Source: a bacterium (GTDB taxonomy: Bacteria; Krumholzibacteriota; Krumholzibacteriia; LZORAL124-64-63). Taken from it: DNA of 64,000 bases. The notes under the pieces were generated by a model. The model was not told the DNA's origin, made no database searches, and was given only the letters and a program-made list of their open reading frames with translations. The translations under genes were made by a program, and so were the position numbers. Positions 45,673 through 55,190 of this stretch are shown here, in pieces; positions within the stretch are counted from its first letter, which is position 1, and each line of letters starts with the position of its first letter. Where the stretch lies: the NCBI GenBank assembly GCA_016719645.1, contig JADJYS010000004.1, positions 124,001 to 188,000 of the forward strand, read 5' to 3'.

Positions 45673-46306
45673 GGCGCTCTCCCCCGTTCCCGACCCAGGC
45701 CACCGCGCGCACGGGCGACGCCTCGGCGCCGGCCAGCCGCAGCGGCAGGGCCGCGAAGCGGAACGGCGCCGCCGGCAGGCGGTCCAGGGCCGCGAGGTTC
45801 TCGATGTTGATCAGCCCGGCCGCGGCCAGGATGTGGTGCGCGGTCTCGACGCCGAAGGGGTCGATGCTCGGGCTGTCCAGCCCGACGCCCTTGAGCCCGG
45901 CCTCGGCCAGCAGCAGCGCGGTGCCCTCGGTCAGCCAGGGCCAGTCCCGGTAGTACTGCGGCGTGCCCCAGTGGCGGGCCCAGCCGGTGCGCAGCAGCAC
46001 GAAGTCCACCGCCCCCAGGTCGACGCCGGCCAGCACGGCGGGCGGGATCGCACCTTCGGGCGCGTCGAGGACCACGGCCGTGCCCTCGCACCGTTCCGGC
46101 GGGAAGTCCTCCAGCGCCGGTTCCCCGGCCCGGAAGTGCAGCGGCAGGTCGATGTGCGTGCCCGCGTGGCAGCCGGTCGCGAAGGCCGAGGACTGGTGGC
46201 GCCCCTCGCCGTGCGAGCTGAGGCGGCTGATGACGGGCGTCGTCTCGTCGCCGGGGTAGACCGCCATGCCGGTCGCCAGCGGGTGGCTCAGGTCGATCAG
46301 GGACAT
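45662..46306 (-). CDS. Cyclase/arylformamidase (KynB-like) family hydrolase
   Basis: 214 residues. Metal-binding motif HAGTHIDLPLHF at 47-58 (H-x-GTH-x-D-x-P-x-HF), N-terminal LIDLSHPLATGMAVYPGD, and LLRTGWARHWG. KynB hydrolyses N-formylkynurenine; other members act on cyclic amides. No kynurenine-pathway gene is adjacent, so the substrate is open. The ATG at 46306 has GAGGAG 7 nt upstream. First gene of the unit with the pseudouridine synthase and methyltransferase. Confidence 0.88.
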   Translation of the reverse strand: MSLIDLSHPLATGMAVYPGDETTPVISRLSSHGEGRHQSSAFATGCHAGTHIDLPLHFRAGEPALEDFPPERCEGTAVVLDAPEGAIPPAVLAGVDLGAVDFVLLRTGWARHWGTPQYYRDWPWLTEGTALLLAEAGLKGVGLDSPSIDPFGVETAHHILAAAGLINIENLAALDRLPAAPFRFAALPLRLAGAEASPVRAVAWVGNGGERRAG

Positions 46307-46373
46307 CGGGCGTCTCCTCGTCGGGCGGTGCGGGTCCGGGCAATGTGGCACAATCGCCGCGAAATGACCAGCC

Positions 46374-46688
46374 TCACCAGGCCGACCGCCCCGACCAGGC
46401 CCCCGTCTCCCGCCGCAGCACCGCCACCTCGAAGGCCGTGCCGAAGGCCAGGGCCTCGGCCTGGTCCAGCCGCTCCTCCAGCTGGGCCGGGGCGCCCGCC
46501 ACCGCCGCCACGGCGACGAAGGCCCGCTGCTGCAGGTCGGCGGGCCCGACCTGGGCCGCGGCGAACTCCAGCCGGCGCAGGCGGTCCATCAGGGAGCGCA
46601 GTTCCTGGCGCCGCTCCTTGAGCGACGTGGCGTGGGGCAGCCGCAGGTCCAGCACCAGCATCCCGGTGGTCACGCGGATGTCGTCCAT
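46374..46688 (-). CDS. DUF503 (YlxP-like) protein
   Basis: 104 residues: TTGMLVLDLRLPHATSLKERRQELRSLMDRLRRLEFAAAQVGPADLQQRAFVAVAAVAG. This is the DUF503 pattern (ferredoxin-like fold; L-x-L-P-x-(S/A)-x-SLKEKR). YlxP homologues lie beside rbfA/infB in many genomes and have been proposed to help ribosome maturation; here that context is absent. ATG with GAGGAG upstream. Confidence 0.85.
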   Translation of the reverse strand: MDDIRVTTGMLVLDLRLPHATSLKERRQELRSLMDRLRRLEFAAAQVGPADLQQRAFVAVAAVAGAPAQLEERLDQAEALAFGTAFEVAVLRRETGAWSGRSAW

Positions 46689-46711
46689 GCGCGGTCTCCT
46701 CGCAGTTGAGC

Positions 46712-46743
46712 GGAGGGCCCCGGGCTACAGCCCGGGGCCCTCC
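46712..46743. terminator. 15-bp perfect hairpin downstream of the metalloprotease gene
   Basis: GGAGGGCCCCGGGCT (46712-46726) pairs perfectly with 46729-46743. It lies between the metalloprotease 3' end (46772) and the DUF503 start on the same strand, hence probably terminates the former; no long T tract follows. Confidence 0.6.
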
Positions 46744-46771
46744 CTCGTCGATCCCTGACTCCGGCGCCGCG

Positions 46772-49761
46772 TTACCGGGCCAGGATCATCTTGTGGGTCG
46801 CCGTCCGGCCGCCCGACTGCAGGCGGGCCAGGTAGGCGCCCGAGGCGACCTCGCGGCCCGCGTCGTCGCGGCCGTCCCAGACCAGGGCCCGCACGCCGGC
46901 GGGCAGGTCGCCCGCGAACAGGGTGCGGACCACGCGGCCCTGCAGGTCCAGCACGTCGACCGTCGCGCGGCCGGCCGTCGCCAGGCTGAAGGAGACCGTG
47001 GTCATGGGGTTGAACGGGTTGGGCGCGTTGCCGTCCAGGCGGAAGACGCGCGGCGCGTCGCCGGCGCCCGTGTTCGGGTCGAACACCGTCAGCACCACCG
47101 GCACCACGTCCAGCGACGAGGCGGTGTTGCTCTCGATCACCAGGTAGGCGGTGTACTCGCCGTCGGCCATCCCGGCGGTGTCGAAGAGCAGGTTCAGCTG
47201 GTCGGTCTCGTTCAGACGAGCGAGCCCGTCTGCGGCGTCACCGACAGCCAGGGCACCGTCTCGTAGATCATGAACGGCGCGTCGCTGACGTCGCTGTAGA
47301 GGTTGTCGAGGCTGCTGACGCGGATCAGGGCGTTCTGGGTGGCGGGGCCGTCGACGGTCACCGTCTGGCTGCCGTCGTTGGGCGTGCTGGCCAGCAGGAC
47401 GTCCCAGGCGCCGCCGCCGTTGCGGCTGATCTCGATCTTGACCTCGGTCATCACGGTCGCGGTCCAGGTGATCGCGGCGCTGTCGCCGGCCTGCAGGATC
47501 TCGCCGCCGTTGGGGGCGACGACCGAGACCGTGGGCGTCGGCACGCCGCAGCAGTCCACGTCGGCCCAGATCAGCCAGTCGCCGGCGAAGCCGTACTCGC
47601 TGACCACGTCGGCGTAGCCCTCGCCCCAGTCGTTGTAGTTCACGCAGGCCTGGCCCGCGGCGTCCACGGGGATCCCCACCGGGCCGGCGCTGTTCAGGAA
47701 CTCGAACATCAGGAAGTAGGAACCCGTCATGTCCTGGCACTCGAAGTCGCAGGGCACCTCGATGTCGTAGTAGCCGGCGGCCGCGATGCCGGAGATGTTC
47801 ACCACGCTGCTGCTCTCCAGGATGGCGCCCGGAGTCGTGCAGTCGGCGCCCGCCGCGGCCAGGTGCACCTGGACCTGGGGAGCGGACGTCGTCTCCAGGT
47901 ACAGCAGCATGTGGATGGCCCGGACGTTGAAGCCCGGATCGCAGCTGCAGGCGTAGTCGGCCGGATTGATGCGGGTGGCGTAGGTCTCCAGGCCGGCCCA
48001 CCAGGTGCTGTAGTAGCCCTGGACGCCGGCCGTGTCGTCGTTGCCGAAGAGGCAGTCGCCCGTGTAGCGCGTGGCGCTCATGAGCTCGGCCCGGGCCAGC
48101 TCGGAGACGCCGCGGCCGGCGCCGGCGACGGTCTGGACGGGCCGCGCCGACTTGAGCGCCGGCGCCTGGCCCATGACGTAGGCCGTGTAGTCCAGGACGG
48201 ACCCGGCCAGGCCGACGTTCGTGAGCTGGACCGCGTCGGCGTCCATGACGTCGGGCTCCAGGGTGATCGCGACGTCGGTGGGGCTGATCTGCAGCGTCGC
48301 GGCGGGCAGCTTCTTGCTGACCGTGAGGTCCCAGGCCACGTTGTTGGTGCTGATGTCGGTGTTGGAGATGATCAGGCCGACCGAGGCGATCTGGGCCAGG
48401 GGCACGCTCAGCAGGTAGTCGGCCGCCTGGGTGCTCGGGTTCAGGGGGATGGTCTCGTACACGCCGGTGCCGTCGTTCTTCTTGATCACGGCGACCAGTC
48501 CGAACTCGATCAGGTTGCCGCCGTCGAACTGGACGCGCAGCTGGCCGGGCTCGCCCGCCGTGAAGCCGATGAAGTGGTAGGGCTTGGCCGACAGGTGGGC
48601 GATCGTGCCGGAGGCGACGAACGGGTAGGTGGTGCCGGCCGTGGCCGAGCTGTTGGGGAACGTGGCCGCCTCGCCGTAGCCGATGCCGGCCAGGGCCTTG
48701 GTCCGCGTGGCGTAGTTCCAGGCGGCGTACTTGGCGAAGAACTGGCCCAGCGACGAGCCGTTCATCGACAGGATGGCGCTGTAGGAGTCCATCACCGACT
48801 GGGTCGTGTTCAGGTGGCGCCAGTTCCAGAAGTCGACGATGACCTGGTTGCCCCAGGTCTCGCTCATGACGATCTGCCAGATGCAGTCCTCGTAGGAGCC
48901 GGTGCCGCCGGTGTCCAGCGAGCTGGTCGGCGCGGTGATGCCGCTGCCGGCCGGCAGGTAGTTGTAGAAGTCGTTGGTGGCGTCGTAGACGACGTCCTCG
49001 GCCCAGGTGGCGTCCAGCTCGACCCAGCCGCCCTCGGTCCAGGACGAGGTGGCGCGCTGCGAGGCGTGCTTGAACTCGTGGGCGCAGGTCACCTTGGCCG
49101 CGCCGAGCACGTCGCCGTCGGGGTCGTCGTTCGCCGGGAAGCCCACGTAGTTGTTCTCCAGGGTGATGCGGGTGCGGGTGCCCGACACCACGGAGGTGTA
49201 GCCGTAGGCGTCCATGTGCTCGAAGCCGATCTCGTAGTAGGGAGCCAGCGGCGGCGCGGTGAAGCCGAGGTTGGTGATCTCCGTGGTCCACGAGGTGTCC
49301 AGGTAGGACGCGCAGCGCTCGACGTAGTCGGGGATCCCGTTGGCCGGGTTGGTGTCGGCCGTCGGCACGCGGTTGGTGCCGGTCGTCAGGTACGTCAGGC
49401 GGAAGCGGCCCGAGGGGCTGATGTAGGTGGCCTTGTCGGCGGCCTCGGGCGCCACCATGGCGTCGATGGCCGTCACGGTGTCCCGGGAGAGCTTGTCGCG
49501 CAGGCTCTCGAATTCGATCAGCAGCGGCGTGGCGCACTTGATCGGGCCGGCCGTCTCGGGGACGTAGTCCGCCGGCAGTTTCTGCGGATCGAAGACGTAG
49601 AAGAACTTGTAGAGCAGGGCCTGCTCGGCGTCGAGGACGCCGGCGTCCAGCGCGGCGTCGATGCGCGCGAACTGCGGGGTCCCCGCGTGCGCGTGCGCCA
49701 GACCGGCCAGCGCGAGCAGCAGACCGCCGCAGAGGGCGATGAGCGTGAGCTTCCGGGACAT
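46772..49761 (-). CDS. MXAN_6640-like secreted zinc metalloprotease with FlgD-like C-terminal module; one frameshift
   Basis: About 996 residues. Signal peptide MSRKLTLIALCGGLLLALAGLAHA. Residues ~60-330 are the putative peptidase: CAHEFKHASQ (HExxH at 228-232) followed by WVELDATWAEDVVYD, with Glu residues suitable as third ligand. Then jelly-roll and Ig-like modules (SVVAPNGGEILQAGDSAAITWTATV; DWLIWADVDCCGV) and the APNPFNPMTTVSFS sorting module. The frame breaks near 47217 at a short inverted repeat CAGACG/CGTCTG (TPQTGSLV to LNETDQLN). AGGAGG precedes the ATG. The zinc motif supports proteolysis; the family name is by recall of myxobacterial homologues. Confidence 0.83.
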
Positions 49762-49925
49762 GGTTGCCTCCTGACAGGGGTACAAGGGCGACCGCTTCCG
49801 ACGAGGCGTGCGCCGCCGACAGCCGGAACCGGACCCTTCAGGATATCGATCCGCACAAGGATACGCACAAATCCTCCCGAAAGCGTCACAATCGTGTAAT
49901 TATTTGCACGGTAGTGAGTTCCCGG

Positions 49926-50279
49926 TCAGGCCGGCTCCCCGTCCAGCAGTTCCGCGAGCAGTTCGTGGGCCCGGCGCAGGTGGGGCACGACGATCGAGCC
50001 CCCCACGATCAGCCCCACGTCGAAGATCTCCAGGATCTCGGCCTTGCTCACGCCCAGTTCGACGCAGCGGATCGTGTGGTAGGCGATGCAGTCGTCGCAG
50101 CGCAGCACGAGCGAGGCGCTCAGGCCCAGCATCTCCTTGGTGCGCGCGCTCAGGGCGCCGTCCTCGTAGCAGCGGGTGTCGAGGTTGAAGAAGCGCTTGG
50201 TGGTCAGGGTGGCCTCGTCGAGGATCTGCGCGTTCATGCGTTCGCGGTACTCGCGGAAGGCCTGCAGGCGTGCGGACAC
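49926..50279 (-). CDS. Carboxymuconolactone decarboxylase / AhpD-like protein
   Basis: 117 residues, all-helical. The AhpD-type redox/proton-relay motif is RCDDCIAYHTIRC (Cys61, Cys64, His68). Members act as alkylhydroperoxidase partners or decarboxylases; the short length fits the CMD family. GTG at 50279 with GAGGAGG upstream. Downstream of the MFS gene on the same strand. Confidence 0.88.
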   Translation of the reverse strand: MSARLQAFREYRERMNAQILDEATLTTKRFFNLDTRCYEDGALSARTKEMLGLSASLVLRCDDCIAYHTIRCVELGVSKAEILEIFDVGLIVGGSIVVPHLRRAHELLAELLDGEPA

Positions 50280-50363
50280 GGCCGCCTCCTCGGGTTCGGG
50301 GTCGGTGCGCGGCGGGACGGGGACAGGTTCGCACGGGGGACCGTTCCCGGCAAGATGCGGCCG

Positions 50364-51662
50364 TCAGGCGCCCGCAGCGCGGGCGCGGCGGTCGAGCCGC
50401 CGCCCCAGCAGCGCCGAACTGAACGCCGCCCCCAGGAAGATCGCCGCCGCGACGGCGAACACCTCCCGGTAGCCGAGCAGCCGCAGCACCGCGAAGCCGA
50501 TCAGCGGGCCGATCAGGCCGCGCCCCCCCACCATGGCGACGTGGACGCCCTGGTAGTAGCCGCCCCGCCCCGGCGGCGCGAAGCTGATCGAGCCGACGTT
50601 CCAGGTGACGTTGATGCCGGCCATGGCCAGGGCGTAGACCCCGAAGGCGGCGTAGGCGACCGTCGCCGGCGAGACCGACGGCAGCAGCGTCCCGGCGGCC
50701 AGGGTCAGGGGATACAGGGCGAGGGCGGCGTAGCTCGCGCTGGACAGGCGCACCGGGTGGTGGCGGTCCATGAGGCGCCCCATGAGCGGCCCGAGCAGGG
50801 CGACCCCGAGCGAGGCGATCAGCACGCGGGCGTGGGAGATCTGCTGGTAGCTGAGGTTCAGTTCCTCGGTGAAGTACAGCGGCACCACGGGCATGAGCAT
50901 CATGTAGGCGATGCCGTAGATCATGAAGTTGATCTCGAACCAGTAGAAGTCGCGGTCCTCGCGGAAGGTCGCCGCGGCTTCCCGGAACGGCGAGGCGGCC
51001 GCATCCACGAGCCCCTGGACGCCGACCCGCCCGCGCGGCCGGCGGGGGGTCACGGTGACGCCGGCTTCCCGGCCACCGGCAGGACGCGGCAGCCGGGCCA
51101 GGATGAGCAGGTGGGCGAAGCCGACCAGGCCGAGCAGGGGGTAGAGCCAGCGGTAGCTCTGGGGGTCGCGATCCAGCAGGAAACCCAGCAGCAAGCTCAT
51201 CGCCGCCGCCGTCAGGTGCTGGGCCAGGGCGCCGCGGCCGTACGCCTCGCCGCGGCGGTCGGCGCGGATGTTGGCCTGCAGGATCCCGTTCTGGGCGGGG
51301 TAGACCAGCGAGGAGAAGAAGTAGACCACCGCGAGCAGCGCCGTGAACGCCAGCGGGCCGCGCACCAGCAGCATCAGCACCATGACCGCGCGGCCGCCCA
51401 GCCCGCCCCAGACCAGCCAGCGGCGGGAGCCGCCGCGCTCGAGGATGCGGCCCCAGTAGATGGCCAGCACCATGCTGGCCGACTCCAGGATGACGGTGAA
51501 CGTCACCAGCCAGCCGGGCGCGTGCAGCGACTTCGCCAGCACGAACGGGAACAGGATGTAGCCCGACCACCACACGCCCTGGCAGACCATGCCCAGCAGG
51601 TAGCGGCGCATGGTCAGGCGCTCGAGGGCGATCGTGTCGAGGCTGTCGTCGCGGGCCGTCAT
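50364..51662 (-). CDS. Major facilitator superfamily transporter
   Basis: 432 residues, about twelve membrane segments. MFS loop motifs are visible: YWGRILERGGSRRWLVWGG after TM2 and GPLMGRLMDRHHPVRLS after TM8, plus a ~45-residue Arg/Pro-rich cytoplasmic loop in the centre. No substrate signature. It follows DUF456 with a 47-nt gap and precedes the AhpD-like gene by 84 nt. Confidence 0.85.
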   Translation of the reverse strand: MTARDDSLDTIALERLTMRRYLLGMVCQGVWWSGYILFPFVLAKSLHAPGWLVTFTVILESASMVLAIYWGRILERGGSRRWLVWGGLGGRAVMVLMLLVRGPLAFTALLAVVYFFSSLVYPAQNGILQANIRADRRGEAYGRGALAQHLTAAAMSLLLGFLLDRDPQSYRWLYPLLGLVGFAHLLILARLPRPAGGREAGVTVTPRRPRGRVGVQGLVDAAASPFREAAATFREDRDFYWFEINFMIYGIAYMMLMPVVPLYFTEELNLSYQQISHARVLIASLGVALLGPLMGRLMDRHHPVRLSSASYAALALYPLTLAAGTLLPSVSPATVAYAAFGVYALAMAGINVTWNVGSISFAPPGRGGYYQGVHVAMVGGRGLIGPLIGFAVLRLLGYREVFAVAAAIFLGAAFSSALLGRRLDRRARAAGA

Positions 51663-51709
51663 GGCACCAACATGTCAGCCGGCGCCGGCCGGCGCCAGCA
51701 CGACCCGGC

Positions 51710-52246
51710 TCATCCCAGCACCTTCATCAGGATCAGGGCGATCATCGCGGCCGAGAGGGCGACCTTGAAGAGGCTGGCCAGCGTCTTGCCGGCGAAGGCG
51801 TGCCAGCCGACGCGCAGGCTGGGCTCGAGGCGGCGCTCGTGCAGGTACTGCCCGGCCACCGCGCCGAGGAAGGAGCCGAGGAACCCGCCGGCCACCGCGC
51901 CGAGCACGGGCACCGCGGCGCCGCCGGCCACCGCGCCGGCCAGGCCGCCGGCGAAGGCGCCCAGGACGCCGTGGCGGGTCGCCCCCTTGCGCGCGACGTA
52001 GAGCGTGCCGACGACCGCCTCGACGACCTCGCCCAGCAGGGCGAGGCCGAGCAGCAGCAGCAGGAACGGCCAGGTGAGCGGCGCGAAGCCGGTGGCCAGG
52101 GCGTGCAGCAGCGCCAGGCCGACGATGACGAAGTTGCCGCTCAGGCCCAGCAGCGTCAGCAGCGGCGCCGCCAGCAGCGCCAGGACCCACAGGCCCAGCA
52201 GCAGCCAGCGGCCGAGGTCAGCCGCGAGATCCGGTCGGCCGGTCAC
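51710..52246 (-). CDS. DUF456 membrane protein
   Basis: 178 residues with four or five Gly-rich hydrophobic segments. The pattern LLGLSGNFVIVGLALLHAL, LALLGEVVEAVVGTLYVARKGATRHGVLGAFAGGLAGAVAGG and LGSFLGAVAGQYLHERRLEPSLRVGWHAFAGKTLASLFK is that of DUF456. Function unknown. GTG start with GGGAGG upstream, 15 nt after the DUF1684 gene. Confidence 0.85.
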   Translation of the reverse strand: MTGRPDLAADLGRWLLLGLWVLALLAAPLLTLLGLSGNFVIVGLALLHALATGFAPLTWPFLLLLLGLALLGEVVEAVVGTLYVARKGATRHGVLGAFAGGLAGAVAGGAAVPVLGAVAGGFLGSFLGAVAGQYLHERRLEPSLRVGWHAFAGKTLASLFKVALSAAMIALILMKVLG

Positions 52247-52261
52247 CGGGCCTCCCTCCCC

Positions 52262-52915
52262 TCACTCGTGGGCGTGGAAGAGCTTCTCCCCCGCCCGCAC
52301 GGCGAACGGCAGGCGGTTCTCCGCCGGCGGCAGCGTGCAGTTGTACTTCTCCGGGTTGTAGTCGCAGAGCGGGTTGTAGGCGAAGTTGAAGTCCACCTCC
52401 ACGGTGCCGTCCGCGGCGAGCTCGAGGTCGAGGTAGCGGCCGCCGCCGTAGGTCTCCTCGCCCGAGGTCTCGTCGTAGAACGGCAGCCACAGGTAGTCGC
52501 CGTCCTTGGGATCGGCCGGCCCCAGCACCGACAGCGTGTGGTTCTTCCCCTCGTGGGCGAACGTGACCTTGCCCTTGAGCACGTAGGGCACGGTGCTGCC
52601 CTTGCGCTTGGTCAGCATGACGGTCTGCTCGCCGGTGGCGGGCTCCAGGGGCAGCCGGTAGCGCAGGCCCTTCTCGGGGTAGTAGTAGTTGAGCCCTTCG
52701 AAGCCGGGCAGATCCTCCGGGCGCAAGGCGGTCCGCGTCGAGTCCATGAAGGCCTCGTTCTTGTCGATGCGGAACTCGACCAGGCGGATCTCCCAGGCCT
52801 CCAGCTCCTGATCGGTCATGGCCAGCGGTCCGGGCGCTTCCGACACGCACCCGGCCGGGCCGACCGCGACCAGGATCGTCAAGGCGCCCAGCATCAGCAT
52901 CGTCCTGCTCGTCAT
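52262..52915 (-). CDS. DUF1684 lipoprotein
   Basis: 217 residues. Lipobox in ILVAVGPAGC. The DUF1684 core is intact: RIDKNEAFM, LPGFEGLNYYYPEKGLRYRLPL, and the highly conserved FYDETSGEETYGGGRYLDLE ... VDFNFAYNPLCDYNPEKYNCTLPPAENRLPFAVRAGEK. Its biochemical role is not established. First gene of the DUF1684-DUF456-MFS-AhpD run, divergent from the membrane-protein gene at 53120. Confidence 0.92.
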   Translation of the reverse strand: MTSRTMLMLGALTILVAVGPAGCVSEAPGPLAMTDQELEAWEIRLVEFRIDKNEAFMDSTRTALRPEDLPGFEGLNYYYPEKGLRYRLPLEPATGEQTVMLTKRKGSTVPYVLKGKVTFAHEGKNHTLSVLGPADPKDGDYLWLPFYDETSGEETYGGGRYLDLELAADGTVEVDFNFAYNPLCDYNPEKYNCTLPPAENRLPFAVRAGEKLFHAHE

Positions 52916-53119
52916 CCCCGGATCTCCCGTCGCTGCGCCCCGGCGACGCTGCGCTGTTGCCCGCCGCCGGAACCCTCGTTAATGTTGCCACGGCCGGCCC
53001 GCGGCTCGCGGGCACGAAAGCGGCGCCCCCCCTCGGGGCGGCGTCGCCCGGCCAGGATAGCATATCGCGCCGTCGGTGGCAGCCCCGACCTCTCACCCAA
53101 CCGCGGGAGACCAGAAACC

Positions 53120-54485
53120 GTGAGCGCCGAACGCCACCCGCTGCCCGTCCTGCAGGCGGAGCTGCTGCTGCTGCTCACCGCGGCGCTCGGCCGCCTGCCC
53201 GTGCTGGGAGCCTGGTGGCACGGCGCGGACTGGGAGCTGCTCGGCCGCGCCGTCGGCCCGGCCGGCGGCGGCCTGGACCCGTTCCGCTGGGTCAGCCGGT
53301 CCGCCTACTGGCAGGCGCTGGGCCCCCTGCTGGGCGCCGCGCCCGCACCCTGGGCCGCGACGCGCCTGCTGCTGCACGGGGTCGTGGTCGTGCTGGTCCA
53401 CCGTCTCGCCCTGCGGGCCGGCGTCTCGCGCGCCGGCGCCTTCGTCGCGGCCCTGCTGGTGTCGGCCTCGCCCCTCGCCTTCGCCCCGCTCTACCAGGCC
53501 GCCGGCGTGCAGGAACTGCTCGGGACGTCCCTGGCGCTGCTCTGCGCCGAACGCCTGCTCGCCGGGGGCGCGCGCGCCGCCGCGACGGCGACCTTCGCCG
53601 GGCTGTTGGCGGTGCTGAGCAAGGAGTGCGCGCTGGGCCTGCCGCTCTGGGCCGCCGCCCTGGCCCTCGGCGGCGACCGCCGGGGCCGTCCTCGCCCTCG
53701 CGCCCGCCCTGCCCCTGCGGACGCACGTGCAGCCGCACCTCGCCTACGCCGCCTGGGCCGCTGCGGCCGTGGTCCTGGGGCCGGTCCTCGCCCGGCGGCG
53801 GTCGCCGCCGAGCCCCGTGCTCGCCCTGCTGCTCGCCCTCGGCATCGCGGCCTTCACCTGGGGCTCCCTGGAGTGGCGCCTGTCGCGCCGCGGCGCCGAC
53901 GGGCTGCCCGCGGATCCGGCGGTGTGCCTCACGGCGGTCAGCCACGAGGCGCTCGGCACGCTGCGCGCGGTGCCGGCGGGGCCCCAGAAACGCCTGGTGA
54001 TCCTGCAACCGGCCGCCTTGAGCGGCGGGACGCCGCCGGGCGGCGGCTGGCACCCGACCCACGTGCGCGAAGCCCTGGCCGGCGACCTGGGCCCCGCGCT
54101 GCTGGGCCCCCCCGGCACGACCGTGGTCTGGGCGACCGACCCGGACCGCCTCCACCCGCAAGCCATGGTCCTGCTGGACGCCGGCTCGCGGCTGCTCTAC
54201 TGGGGCCCGGCGCCTCAGGCCTTCCTCTACCTCGCCCTGACCGAGATCGGGCTGGGGCGCGCGGCCGAGGCGGCGGCCGTGTTCGAACGGGGCCTGCGGC
54301 GCTCCCCACCCACGCTGCCCGTGCAGTTCGACGCCGGCCAGCTTCCCGTGACGCTGGACGACGTCCGGGCCGGCGCGCCCGCGTTCCTGGCGGCCGTCGA
54401 CGGCGCGGACCTGCCGCCGACGGAACGCGCGGCCCTGGCGGGGGCCGCGCGCGACCTGCTGGCGCGCTGCGGCGCCGGCATCTAG
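53120..54485 (+). CDS. Multi-pass membrane protein, glycosyltransferase-C-like; one frameshift, possibly internally deleted
   Basis: About 455 residues after joining frames near 53685 (ALALGGDRRG to AVLALAPALPLR). The N-terminal half (HPLPVLQAELLLLLTAALGRLPVLGAWWHGADWELLGRAV ... FVAALLVSASPLAFAPLYQAAGVQELLGTSLALLCAERLLAGGARA) resembles GT39/GT-C-type membrane enzymes, including an Asp near the first loop. The C-terminal half ends with a soluble TPR-like segment (LYLALTEIGLGRAAEAAAVFERGLRR). Relatives of this kind are usually longer, so sequence may be missing at the frame break. GTG start. Assignment tentative. Confidence 0.55.
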
Positions 54486-54496
54486 AACTCCGCGGC

Positions 54497-55141
54497 TCAG
54501 CCGCGCGGCTTGGCGGGCACGCCCACGACGGTCGTGCCCGCGGCGACGGACCTCGTCACGCAGGCGCCCGCGCCGACCACCGCGCCGTCGCCGAGCGTCA
54601 GCGGCACCCCCTCGTGGCCGTTGATGATCACCGCGCCGGTCCCCACGTACACCCCGTGCCCGAAGTGGACCCAGCCGGAGATGTGCGCGCCGGGCGCCAG
54701 GGTCGTGAAGTCGCCCATGACGACGTCGTGCCCGACCGTGCAGTCCAGGTTGATCTGCACGTGGCGGCCCAGCACGATGTTCGTGGTGAGCAGGTTGCCG
54801 GCGCAGATCACGGTGCCCTCGCCGACTTCGACCCACTCCGACATCTCGACGCGCGGATGGACCAGCGTCGCGCAGGCGAACCCCGCCGCGACGGCCCGGC
54901 CGACGAGCTTCTCGCGCAGCCCGGGGTCGCCCACCGCGGCCACCAGCGCGGCCTGCGGGAAGCCGGCGCGGGCCGCGTCCAGGCCCATGACGGGGAACCC
55001 GTTGATGGTGCGGCCGTGGGCGGCCGGGTCGTCGTCGACCAGCGCCGCCACGCGCCAGCGCCCCTCGATCGAGCGGGCCAGCCAGGCCACCTCGCGCGCG
55101 AAGCCCCCCGCCCCGTAGATGACCAGATCCTGCATCGCCAT
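54497..55141 (-). CDS. PglD/NeuD-type sugar O/N-acyltransferase
   Basis: 214 residues. A Rossmann-like N terminus (DLVIYGAGGFAREVAWLA) precedes a left-handed beta-helix of hexapeptide repeats (VEVGEGTVICAGNLLTTNIVLGRHVQINLDCTVGHDVVMGDFTTLAPGAHISGWV). The catalytic-type His is in TVGHDV, and the C terminus is VVGVPAKP. It acetylates amino sugars for surface glycans. Convergent with the membrane-protein gene (stops 11 nt apart); 49 nt downstream of the EamA gene on the same strand. Confidence 0.92.
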   Translation of the reverse strand: MAMQDLVIYGAGGFAREVAWLARSIEGRWRVAALVDDDPAAHGRTINGFPVMGLDAARAGFPQAALVAAVGDPGLREKLVGRAVAAGFACATLVHPRVEMSEWVEVGEGTVICAGNLLTTNIVLGRHVQINLDCTVGHDVVMGDFTTLAPGAHISGWVHFGHGVYVGTGAVIINGHEGVPLTLGDGAVVGAGACVTRSVAAGTTVVGVPAKPRG

Positions 55142-55190
55142 GCGCGGCTCCTTCCTCAGACCCGGTGTCTGTCGAGATCCGACCTGCCGT

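Noticed and set aside
47205..47230. Programmed frameshift at a CAGACG/CGTCTG hairpin in the metalloprotease gene
   Set aside because: The stem is short, no slippery heptamer precedes it, and many other frame breaks in the window lack such structures.
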